Source: JBGPBY01 sp041481485
GTDB lineage: Bacteria > Acidobacteriota > Terriglobia > 20CM-2-55-15
Direction: 5' to 3'
Assembly: GCA_041481485.1 (NCBI GenBank)
Contig: JBGPBY010000058.1
Location: forward strand, 1 to 20,160
Length of the DNA stretch: 20,160 bases
Shown one piece after another: positions 8,401-14,331 of this stretch; position 1 is the stretch's first letter, and each line of letters starts with the position of its first letter. Made by a program: the position numbers and the translations under genes. The notes under the pieces are model-generated. The model worked only from the letters and a program-made list of their open reading frames with translations. It was not told the origin of the DNA and searched no databases.

Positions 8401-8518
8401 TGAATCGCGACTCCAAATTCGCGTCGGACGCCTTTGAAACGGACTTCCCAGTGGCCGGGAACATCGCAAGACCTGTCAGTATCAGAAGTGCCAGTAATTT
8501 GCGCGCTGAAGACATCAT
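5471..8518 (-). CDS. Exported di-haem DUF1587/DUF1595/DUF1592/DUF1588/DUF1585 protein
   Basis: This is a roughly 1015-residue secreted protein. In order it has a signal peptide (about 1-24), an N-terminal cytochrome c-like domain with CMGCH (51-55) and a probable axial Met in GQMPP (about 94), DUF1587 from about 136 (RLSNAEYDNTIRDLTG), a long unassigned middle, DUF1595 (FATRAFRRPLSKVERD), DUF1592 (ASRLSYFLWASMPDDQLL), DUF1588 ending in a second haem site CAACH (888-892), and DUF1585 at the C-terminus. The family is known from planctomycetes and acidobacteria but has no established function; two haem sites suggest electron transfer or a haem enzyme. The frame is open to 8692, but that overlaps the neighbouring gene. 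I prefer the ATG at 8518, directly before the hydrophobic signal. The ATG at 8548 is an alternative; neither has a strong ribosome-binding site. Confidence 0.9.
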   Translation of the reverse strand: MMSSARKLLALLILTGLAMFPATGKSVSKASDANLESRFSQTVRPFLNTYCMGCHGTSTPAAQFDMRPYSSMAQVVDDFGHWILMGEKLASGQMPPRTATQPPADVRQELIDWIRDVRIQQAGRNAGDPGPVPTRRLSNAEYDNTIRDLTGIDIRPAREFPVDPANAAGFDNSGESLAMSPALLNKYLEAARKIADHVVLTPDGIDFAPHPMLAETDRDRYAIQRILDFYASQPTDYADYFDAAWRYQHRAKLRNSANTMDAIATQAGVSPKYLRTLWQLLQEKSAASAVGPVARLQSMWQALPPPSGRDSQPSRAETLAMRDFVTRIRRDTAMEFAAPVVRGLPAGSQPLLNWKLRNFNLHRNEFNPATLRNDTDPPVAPPRIPPYPGLHQEAAPRWAAISANARAGDTDLVVPAADRARYEASFARFASVFPDAFYVSERGRYFPDDSDDKGRFLSAGYHNVMGFWRDDVPLMQLIMDEKGQKRLDRLWDEFDFIAAHTARTWDQFYFNQSGAVDGKGAEAGRLRPPDKAITDPEIIFGLMNDFVAKALADPRNDPAAPEAIRFHFNRINDTLRSLERMHADAVPSHRDALIRFATRAFRRPLSKVERDDILEYYDKLRNQDGVSHEEAIRESVVSILMSPRFLYHIEFTGAPSGSPPASSRYSTLSAYALASRLSYFLWASMPDDQLLKDAESGRLQRPGVLAAQTRRMLKDPKVRGLALEFGGNWLDFRRFEQHNAVDRVRFPDFTNDLRQAMFEEPIRYIEDVVRNDRSVLDLIYGRFTFVNPVLARHYGMPSPPGSGDHWVRVDDASQYGRGGLLTMAVFLTQNAPGLRTSPVKRGYWVVHRLLGETIPPPPPAVPQLPKDETAMDLPLRNMLEQHRKNPVCAACHARFDSFGLAFEDYGPTGERRAVDLAGRTVEIDAMFPNGTTGSGYAGVQAFIRQYRQKDFIENVSRKLLAYALGRSLLLSDDVTVNRMTAQAQTEGFRFNALVLHIVNSPQFLNRRVDAANKER

Positions 8519-8595
8519 GATGCGTCGTAATTGCGCGCAGGCTAGCATGTGTCTCGAATGGGACATAGAAAATTTAGACCTTGCCCCGTTACCCT

Positions 8596-9795
8596 TTACG
8601 CCATGCCTGCGCCCTGAGTATTGACGTAGAGCGCGTAAAGGGAGCGGCTGGCAATCATGAACAGACGATTGCGCTTCGGACCGCCGAAGCACAAATTGCC
8701 GCAGACTTCAGGGAGACGAATACGGCCGATGAGTTTCCCCGCGGGATTCCACACGGTCACGCCGTTATAACCGACGGCGCGGCCGGCGTTGCTCGACGCC
8801 CAGACGTTGCCGTGTACGTCGCAGCGAACGCCGTCGGGACCGCAGGCAATTCCGTCGACTTTGCAATCCGAGAAGACGCGATGACCCGTGAGCCGATTGT
8901 CGCTGGTTACATCGAAGACGTGCAAGTCGCTCTTGCCACCGTCGTGCGTGTCGCCGGGGCCTTTGCCCGTGCTGGATACGTAAAGGCGTTTGAAATCGGG
9001 CGAGAAAGCCAGCCCGTTGGGGTCCGGCACTTCCTTTTCAGTAGCGACTTGTGCGATGCGCCCCGAGGCATCGACGCGATAGATGGCGTTCGGCAACTCC
9101 CGCTTGAATGCTCCAGCCTCCGGTGGCTGTCCGATTCGCGGCCGAAGCGCGCCGGCGGGATTTGACGGGCCGCCGGAAGCGTCCGGTTGTCCCTCGTAGA
9201 GTTGGCCGCCGTATGGCGGATCGGTGAACCAGTAGCTGCCGTCGGGATGAGCCACCACATCGTTCGGGGAACTCAGACGCTTGCCTTCGAATGTATCCGC
9301 GACGACGGTAATCGAGCCGTCATGCTCGTATCGAACAACCCGCCGCGTCAGGTGTTCGCACGAGAGCTGTCGTCCCGCGGCGTCGAACGAGTTCCCGTTA
9401 CTGTTGTTCGACGGCATTCTGAACACCGCGACACGTCCATCGTCTTCGATCCACCGCAGCTGCCGGTTGGCAGGAATGTCGCTGAAGACCAGGAACCTTC
9501 CCACGGAACTCCATGCCGGACCTTCCAGCCAGAGGCCTCCGGTCCAGAGCCGTTCAATGGGCGCATTGCCTTGCGAAATGTTTCCAAACGAAGGGTCGAT
9601 TGCCAGCACATCGGGATCGCTGAAGTAGACGGATGGCTGGCTGAAGTCTCGCGGCGGCGTGGATATTACCGATGGAGGGGAGACGGGCCCGTTCTGGGCT
9701 CTCGCGATGACCGGACTCACCGCCGTGACAGCCGCGGCCATACCAAAATGATTCAGAACTTCCCTGCGGGACATCCGACGTGAAGAACGGGGCAT
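8596..9795 (-). CDS. SMP-30/gluconolactonase/LRE family protein, Tat-exported
   Basis: This is a 399-residue six-bladed beta-propeller lactonase of the SMP-30/gluconolactonase family. The N-terminus holds a Tat motif, SRREVLNHFGM, and a hydrophobic stretch ending ARAQ (about 34), so it acts in the periplasm. Likely divalent-metal ligands are Glu91 in EGPAW, Asn260 in DPNGLAFSPD and Asp321 in GPDGVRCD, with Asn178 in SSPNDV lining the site. A strong Shine-Dalgarno sequence (AGGAGGT, 9806-9812) sits 10 nt before the ATG. The gene lies 31 bp downstream of the PQQ dehydrogenase, a sensible order: sugar oxidation to a lactone, then lactone opening. A 77-bp gap separates it from the DUF1592-type gene, so an internal promoter there is possible. 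The true substrate may be another cyclic ester. Confidence 0.92.
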   Translation of the reverse strand: MPRSSRRMSRREVLNHFGMAAAVTAVSPVIARAQNGPVSPPSVISTPPRDFSQPSVYFSDPDVLAIDPSFGNISQGNAPIERLWTGGLWLEGPAWSSVGRFLVFSDIPANRQLRWIEDDGRVAVFRMPSNNSNGNSFDAAGRQLSCEHLTRRVVRYEHDGSITVVADTFEGKRLSSPNDVVAHPDGSYWFTDPPYGGQLYEGQPDASGGPSNPAGALRPRIGQPPEAGAFKRELPNAIYRVDASGRIAQVATEKEVPDPNGLAFSPDFKRLYVSSTGKGPGDTHDGGKSDLHVFDVTSDNRLTGHRVFSDCKVDGIACGPDGVRCDVHGNVWASSNAGRAVGYNGVTVWNPAGKLIGRIRLPEVCGNLCFGGPKRNRLFMIASRSLYALYVNTQGAGMA

Positions 9796-9826
9796 GAGCG
9801 ACTATACCTCCTGAATTGGTGTTTCG

Positions 9827-11962
9827 TTACTGACGCACAGGGTCGGGCAGTTCGAACACCCATATGGATGCCCCATGATCCGGCGGGTTTTGGATCTCGG
9901 GCACAAGCGCAGGGAATGTCGCCGACTGCGGCCCTCCGTTACCCGTCACAACCGCAATATACTGTTTCCCGTTCACCTGGTAGCTGATGGGCGCTGAATT
10001 CGGCACATCGTTGAGGCGCACCCGCCACAACTCGCGGCCGCTGGTATCGTCGTAAGCTGCGAACACGCGATCGAGTGCGCCCGCAAAGACCACGCCGCCC
10101 GCCGTGGCCAGCACACCACTCGACTGCGGGGCGCGCTGACGCGTCATCCACACTGTCTTCTTCGTCTCGAGGTTGATGGCTTGCACGCGGCCGTATTTGC
10201 CGTCGCTGTCCGGCCGAGGACGCAGCGTCCACCGGACGCCTGTCGACAGGCTGCCACGGCCCCCGGCCGCCACCGGGATCAGGTCCATGCAAGACTCGAC
10301 GATGCTGACGAACAACACTTTCGTATCGGGATTGTAGGACTCGGGCATCCAGTTCTTCGCGCCTCCTGCGTGAGGGCAAGTCGTGATCGTTTCGCCGTTG
10401 CCTGGAATCAGTTTCGGGTCGACCTTCTTGGCTCCCGTTTCGGGATCGATCCCGGTCACAACGTTCTGGACGCCGAGATCGATCGAAAAGATGTACCTGC
10501 CCGTGTCGGCCTCCACGGCGTCGAAGATCGCCTGTTTGCCGCCAGTGACTACCAACGTCTTGCCGTTGGGCGAGGTCTTGAGCAGCATTCGGCCAAACGC
10601 CCAGTCGTAGTCCCACTGATCGTTGGGTTGGTGCTGGAAATACCACGCCAGCTTGCCCGTGTCCGGGTTCAACGCAATCGTCGAGTCGGTGTAGAGCAGG
10701 TCGTTGTTCTGTCCCGGAGCGAGGTTGCGATACGGCCCGGTGTCGTAAGTCTGAGCGATGCCGAAATAGACGAGGTTGCTGGCCGGGTCGTAGCTGCCTG
10801 GCGTCCACACCGAACCACCGTTGCGGCGCTCATAAGGCACACCGTTCCAGGTGTTGCCGCCGGGTTCGTTCTCCCGCGGGATGGTGTTGAAGCGCCACTC
10901 CTCGGCCCCTGTGTTGGCATCGAGGGCCACGATGAAGTTGCCGCCGCTGCTGCGGCCGGTGGTGCTGGCAATCACTTTGCCTTTTGCCACGGTGACTCCA
11001 CCGCTGAGGCTGAACCCTTTTGTACGATCCGCGACTTCCTTGTCCCAGACCACGCGCCCCGTTCTTGCGTCGAGCGCCACGAGATGTACATCGGAGGTGC
11101 CCGTGTAAACCTTGTCTCCGTAGAGGGCGATGGATCGCTTCACGCTTGGCGTGGCGCCCATCGGCAGGCGGCGGGAGTATTGCCATAACAGGTCGCCCGT
11201 GACGGCGTCGAGCGCCTGGACCTTGTCGCCGTAGGCGTGAACGAACAACACGCCGTCGTGAAAGAGTGGCGTGCCTTCGTTCGGGCCGTTGGGCAACGAC
11301 CAACTCCATGCCGTGCGGAGCTCGCCCACGTTCTGCTTTGTTATCTGCCTCAAGGGACTGAAGCCCACGCCGTCGGAGCCGCGACGCCACGTCAACCACT
11401 CGCCTGCCGGGGGATTGGCGAGAAGCGCATCGGTCACCGGCGTGAGGCGGTTTAGAGGATTTGTATTTCCGGGCGCAGGCGGAATCGGCACCCCACCGGT
11501 GAGGCCGCCGCTTGGCCCGCCCGTCGCTCCCGGCAATAGCATTCCTTTCAGCTCGTCAAGATTCGAAGACACCGGCTTCTCTGCCGCGACAAGCTGGTTC
11601 TGAGACATGAGGTAGGCCAGAACCTCGGCGTTACGGCCCGCACCGAGCGCCGCCGGCGCCGCCGGAGGCATGCTTTCGAGCTTGGTAAACAGCTGATCCG
11701 CGGAGCGCCCGAACCATGACGCGCGGAACTCGGGGCCACGAAGGGCCGGCCCGAATGCTCCGTCGTCAAGGTTCGCCCCATGGCACGAGGCGCAGTTCTG
11801 CGTGTAGGTGGCTCGACCGGCTGCAGCCTGGGCTGCGGTGAACGAGGGTGCCAGTAGTGTCTGCGCCTGGAACGACAAGCCCACCTGTGCAGCGAGGAGT
11901 GCGATCGCCGTGGTCGCCACCAGGCCGCACCAAATCGTCGTCATTCGAGTTCGTGTACTCAC
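9827..11962 (-). CDS. Cytochrome c-PQQ-dependent dehydrogenase fusion (exported quinohaemoprotein)
   Basis: This 711-residue protein has a signal peptide (about 1-34), a small N-terminal cytochrome c domain with CASCH (57-61) and likely axial Met98 in SMPP, and a Pro/Gly linker (about 140-170). An eight-bladed PQQ propeller of the alcohol/glucose dehydrogenase type follows, with repeats such as VQALDAVTGDLLWQ, LVALDARTGRVVW and FIVALDANTGAEEW. The QWDYDW block at 449-454 probably holds the active-site Asp. The haem is at the N-terminus, whereas classical quinohaemoprotein alcohol dehydrogenases carry it at the C-terminus. The vicinal Cys pair of methanol-dehydrogenase-type enzymes is replaced by MGATPSVKRS (268-277). 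It should oxidise an alcohol or sugar and pass electrons to its own haem. The start is GTG 11962, set by a good Shine-Dalgarno sequence. No PQQ biosynthesis gene is in the window. Confidence 0.93.
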   Translation of the reverse strand: MSTRTRMTTIWCGLVATTAIALLAAQVGLSFQAQTLLAPSFTAAQAAAGRATYTQNCASCHGANLDDGAFGPALRGPEFRASWFGRSADQLFTKLESMPPAAPAALGAGRNAEVLAYLMSQNQLVAAEKPVSSNLDELKGMLLPGATGGPSGGLTGGVPIPPAPGNTNPLNRLTPVTDALLANPPAGEWLTWRRGSDGVGFSPLRQITKQNVGELRTAWSWSLPNGPNEGTPLFHDGVLFVHAYGDKVQALDAVTGDLLWQYSRRLPMGATPSVKRSIALYGDKVYTGTSDVHLVALDARTGRVVWDKEVADRTKGFSLSGGVTVAKGKVIASTTGRSSGGNFIVALDANTGAEEWRFNTIPRENEPGGNTWNGVPYERRNGGSVWTPGSYDPASNLVYFGIAQTYDTGPYRNLAPGQNNDLLYTDSTIALNPDTGKLAWYFQHQPNDQWDYDWAFGRMLLKTSPNGKTLVVTGGKQAIFDAVEADTGRYIFSIDLGVQNVVTGIDPETGAKKVDPKLIPGNGETITTCPHAGGAKNWMPESYNPDTKVLFVSIVESCMDLIPVAAGGRGSLSTGVRWTLRPRPDSDGKYGRVQAINLETKKTVWMTRQRAPQSSGVLATAGGVVFAGALDRVFAAYDDTSGRELWRVRLNDVPNSAPISYQVNGKQYIAVVTGNGGPQSATFPALVPEIQNPPDHGASIWVFELPDPVRQ

Positions 11963-11967
11963 GTCTG

Positions 11968-11974
11968 TCTCCTT
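11968..11974 (-). promoter_or_regulatory. Shine-Dalgarno site that sets a GTG start
   Basis: AAGGAGA on the minus strand lies 5 nt before the GTG at 11962. It favours that GTG over the ATGs at 11983/11980 further upstream, which would place this site inside the coding sequence. Confidence 0.75.
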
Positions 11975-11987
11975 ATACATCATGGTG

Positions 11988-12662
11988 TCACCTGGAACGT
12001 TGCTGACGGGCGGGCAACAACGCAGGTCTGTTGGACGGCAACTGGTGATCTGCGGTGATGAGCATGATCCCCGCCATCACATAGTCACCCATGGTGATGG
12101 ACAGCTCCAGCGTGCCTTGTCGTCCAAACAGCTTGACAGCATGCGCGTAGAGTTCGGAGTCGAGCCGGTGTTCGCGCAGGATCTGGCGCCCCATTTGAAT
12201 CACGACGGTTTCGTCTTCAGGCAATCCCTCGATCGGGCGGTTGAACTTGATCGTGTCAACAGCCTTCTGGCTGACGCCGAACTGTAACGCTGCCGGTTCA
12301 TGGCCGGACCACTCATATTGCTGTTCGATTTCCCAAGCGCCGATAATGGCGCATAGCTCGAACAGCCGACGTCCAATAACGCTATCGTTGCGCAAGTAGC
12401 GATTGAGCCGTTCGATCGGTTCCGCCGAGCCGGGGCTATGCAAGGACAGACCGCCCGGCCCAAGAAGCGGAGTTGTCCGGGGCGCCGTGCCCACCACGTA
12501 ATCGTAGGCGGCGCGGTCGGCGTCTGTCTTCATTTCGGAGCGCGGGACAATCGGAAGGCGCGACAGCGAGTTCGGATCGATATCCGTCCGGGTGACGGGA
12601 GTTTGGGCTGCGGCGATGCCGCAGAAGCCAAGCAGAAGCATCAGACGCGCACGGGATAACAT
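11988..12662 (-). CDS. Exported carboxymuconolactone-decarboxylase-like (AhpD-fold) protein
   Basis: This 224-residue protein has a Sec signal peptide (MLSRARLMLLLGFCGIAAAQ, cleavage after about residue 19). The body is helical and resembles the carboxymuconolactone decarboxylase/AhpD fold: RRLFELCAIIGAWEIEQQYEW (about 98-118), then GHEPAALQFGVSQKAVDTI and the C-terminal LSITMGDYVMAGIML. It lacks the CxxC redox pair of AhpD, having one Cys (104) in the mature region, so a peroxidase-partner role is unlikely. It may be a lactone or enol isomerase-like enzyme, or a non-catalytic relative. The ATG at 12662 follows GAGGTGA, and the upstream open frame runs into the esterase gene. The stop is 25 bp before the PQQ dehydrogenase start, consistent with one transcript. 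An exported location is unusual for this fold. Confidence 0.78.
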   Translation of the reverse strand: MLSRARLMLLLGFCGIAAAQTPVTRTDIDPNSLSRLPIVPRSEMKTDADRAAYDYVVGTAPRTTPLLGPGGLSLHSPGSAEPIERLNRYLRNDSVIGRRLFELCAIIGAWEIEQQYEWSGHEPAALQFGVSQKAVDTIKFNRPIEGLPEDETVVIQMGRQILREHRLDSELYAHAVKLFGRQGTLELSITMGDYVMAGIMLITADHQLPSNRPALLPARQQRSR

Positions 12663-12778
12663 GATCTCACCTCTTGACAATGGAGCAAATGGAACATTGG
12701 TTATTGGGGAACCGCAAACACGAATATGACGCAGGTACAGACCGGGTCGGTTGAAACCAACCCAGCCGCCGCGGCTTG
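12663..12778. other. 116-bp spacer between esterase B and the CMD-like gene
   Basis: Read on the minus strand, this spacer first has a small hairpin (GGGTTGGT, TTCA loop, ACCGACCC, near 12745-12765) without a T-run. A 23-bp sequence shared with 16755-16777 follows, and then the ribosome-binding site of the CMD-like gene. The gap is large enough for an internal promoter or an attenuating structure, so operon continuity across it is uncertain. Confidence 0.5.
12702..12724. repeat. 23-bp dispersed repeat, copy 1
   Basis: TATTGGGGAACCGCAAACAC plus GAA matches 16755-16777 at 22 of 23 positions. Copy 2 directly adjoins the REP-like palindrome at 16668-16755; no palindrome adjoins this copy. Confidence 0.75.
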
Positions 12779-13924
12779 CTACTGGATTGGGTAGCCCCTC
12801 CACAGCCACTCGAGTGCGTAGGGCAGCGTTTGCCGTTTCGTCGGGGCTTCCGTGTGGCCCGTGTTCCGCGCGAAAATGAATTGGTAGTGATATCCCTTAG
12901 CCGCGAGCACCCTGGCCATGTTCTCGCTGGCGGCCACCCAGTCATGCATGTCGTCGCGCATGACGTTCGGGTTGAGGAGGTCATGATCTCCAACTTCCAG
13001 CCAGACTCGAATCGGCTTCACGGGACTGTTCGGGATAATAGTCCGATGGTGGTCCCACGCACCGCCCGGTGTCTCCGGATTCCAGGGCCACTGCTGATTG
13101 ACTGCGGTAATGGAATACGCGAGCACGCGGTGATAGAGGTCGTTGCGATACCACGCCATGCTGAATGCGGCGATGCCTCCCGAACTGCCGCCCATGGTTG
13201 CGCGTCCATCCGGATTCATTGTCAGCTTCACGTTCGCGTTTTTTTCGACGAGAGGCAGGACTTCCGTTTCCACAAACTCCGCGTACTTGCCGGACATGGT
13301 GTCGTATTCCAGGCCGCGCTCGCTGCCCTGCGCGTCGCCGCCGCCGTTGGCGATCGAGATGGCGATCATGACGGGCACGCGTTTCTGGGCAATCAAGTTG
13401 GTGAGCGACGCGAAAAGAGTTTGATCGCCAGACGCCCCTCCGTCAGCGCCGACGATGAAAGGTACGACAGTGCCAGGGACGTATTGCGCCGGCACCCAGA
13501 CATTGACGTCGCGCATGTACGCTGCTGGATGACTCGTCGGGACATCGAGTTTCGCCGGGTTATTCGGATCCGGCGTGCCGAACACATCGCGTGCGATGCC
13601 CGGATAGATCCGGCTGTCCGCCGAACTCATCGTAAACTTGACAACTTTTCCCTGCGGCACACCCTCCTGAACCATCGTCTCAGGCGCGGCTGGATGTGTT
13701 GGACCGATAATGAAATTGCCTTCCGCTCCGGGGGGCGGCAACGTCGCGTCTGGAAGCTCGGTGGCCTTGACGTAGCCAGGCATGTTCGGGTCGCGAACCG
13801 GCGGACCCCCACCGCGCCCGCCGCCCTGCGCCTGGGGCGCGGGAGGCTGCGCCATGTGCGAACTCACTCCTGGTAGTGCTGCCATTGATACCAACACAAT
13901 CGCCCACACGGATCTCATCGTCAT
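12779..13924 (-). CDS. Secreted enterochelin-esterase-like hydrolase, paralogue B
   Basis: This 381-residue paralogue of the esterase at 2972-4051 has a signal peptide (MTMRSVWAIVLVSMAAL) and a short Gly/Arg/Pro-rich linker (QAQGGGRGGGPPVRDP, about 31-46). The shared N-terminal module (NMPGYVKATELPD, GNFIIGPTHPAAPE) and the hydrolase domain follow. The catalytic residues line up: Ser247 in GGSSG, Asp313 or Asp315 in GDHD, and His357 in RNTGH. The linker is the main difference from paralogue A. I chose the ATG at 13924 because GGGAGG (13931-13936) lies 6 nt before it; the frame is open a further 12 codons. It is the first gene of the six-gene minus-strand run and reads away from the long inverted repeat at 14006. 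Confidence 0.9.
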   Translation of the reverse strand: MTMRSVWAIVLVSMAALPGVSSHMAQPPAPQAQGGGRGGGPPVRDPNMPGYVKATELPDATLPPPGAEGNFIIGPTHPAAPETMVQEGVPQGKVVKFTMSSADSRIYPGIARDVFGTPDPNNPAKLDVPTSHPAAYMRDVNVWVPAQYVPGTVVPFIVGADGGASGDQTLFASLTNLIAQKRVPVMIAISIANGGGDAQGSERGLEYDTMSGKYAEFVETEVLPLVEKNANVKLTMNPDGRATMGGSSGGIAAFSMAWYRNDLYHRVLAYSITAVNQQWPWNPETPGGAWDHHRTIIPNSPVKPIRVWLEVGDHDLLNPNVMRDDMHDWVAASENMARVLAAKGYHYQFIFARNTGHTEAPTKRQTLPYALEWLWRGYPIQ

Positions 13925-14005
13925 GTTCAGCCTCCCAGGTTGAGCCATATTCCAGGACACGACCTTGTATCAGACAAGCCAATTGAATTTCCAGTCCCCT
14001 TATAG

Positions 14006-14186
14006 GCACGGTCTATGAAGGTGTGAAGAAATAATCAATACTCAATATTCAATTCTCAATTCTCAATTGTGGATGCGCTATCGCGCGGCAAGTTTAAGAA
14101 ATGATTGCGCGAAGCGCCACCGCCAATGAGAATTGAGAATTGAATATTGAGTATTGATTATTTCTTCACACCTTCATAGACCGTGC
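14006..14186. repeat. 181-bp element with perfect 60-bp inverted arms
   Basis: Positions 14006-14065 and 14127-14186 are exact reverse complements, with a 61-nt centre that still pairs in part (GCGCTATCGCGC against GCGCTTCGCGC-like sequence). Each arm has an outer unit GCACGGTCTATGAAGGTGTG and an AT-rich inner part built of tandem heptamers TCAATNN (five copies from 14035 to 14069, mirrored in the other arm). No coding sequence is present. The element lies between two divergent genes (starts at 13924 and 14332), so transcripts through it would form a very stable hairpin. It resembles a MITE or a large REP/BIME element; no target-site duplication was confirmed. Confidence 0.92.
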
Positions 14187-14241
14187 ACAATCTTGAGAAC
14201 CGAATATCTTCTTTTGGATAAATGCGCCTGAATTACAAATC

Positions 14242-14251
14242 GTGCACGGTC
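14242..14251. repeat. Extra copy of the GTGCACGGTC element terminus
   Basis: GTGCACGGTC here is the exact inverse of 14179-14188 at the right end of the 181-bp element. The rest of 14187-14331 is an AT-richer leader before the beta-helix gene, and I see no confident promoter boxes in it. Confidence 0.5.
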
Positions 14252-14317
14252 ATACAAGATTTCCGTTGCTTGAAATAGCGGAATGGCTTGAATAAGCTTG
14301 CGGCAAAGTCGTGGATC

Positions 14318-14325
14318 AAAAGGAG
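14318..14325 (+). promoter_or_regulatory. Shine-Dalgarno site for the beta-helix gene
   Basis: AAAAGGAG is 6 nt before the ATG at 14332. It rules out the upstream in-frame GTG at 14311 as the main start. Confidence 0.8.
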
Positions 14326-14331
14326 ACGTTG

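Noticed and set aside
10181..11188. 335-codon open frame antisense to the PQQ dehydrogenase
   Set aside because: It has Val/Arg/Ala-rich shadow composition and no motif, and it lies fully inside a well-supported gene.
12776..13876. 366-codon open frame antisense to esterase B
   Set aside because: It is the same type of shadow as at 3011-4111; the two look alike only because the real genes are paralogues.
14035..14069. Heptamer array considered as replication iterons or a CRISPR-like array
   Set aside because: There are no spacers, no Rep or Cas gene is nearby, and the array is part of an inverted-repeat arm rather than an independent origin.
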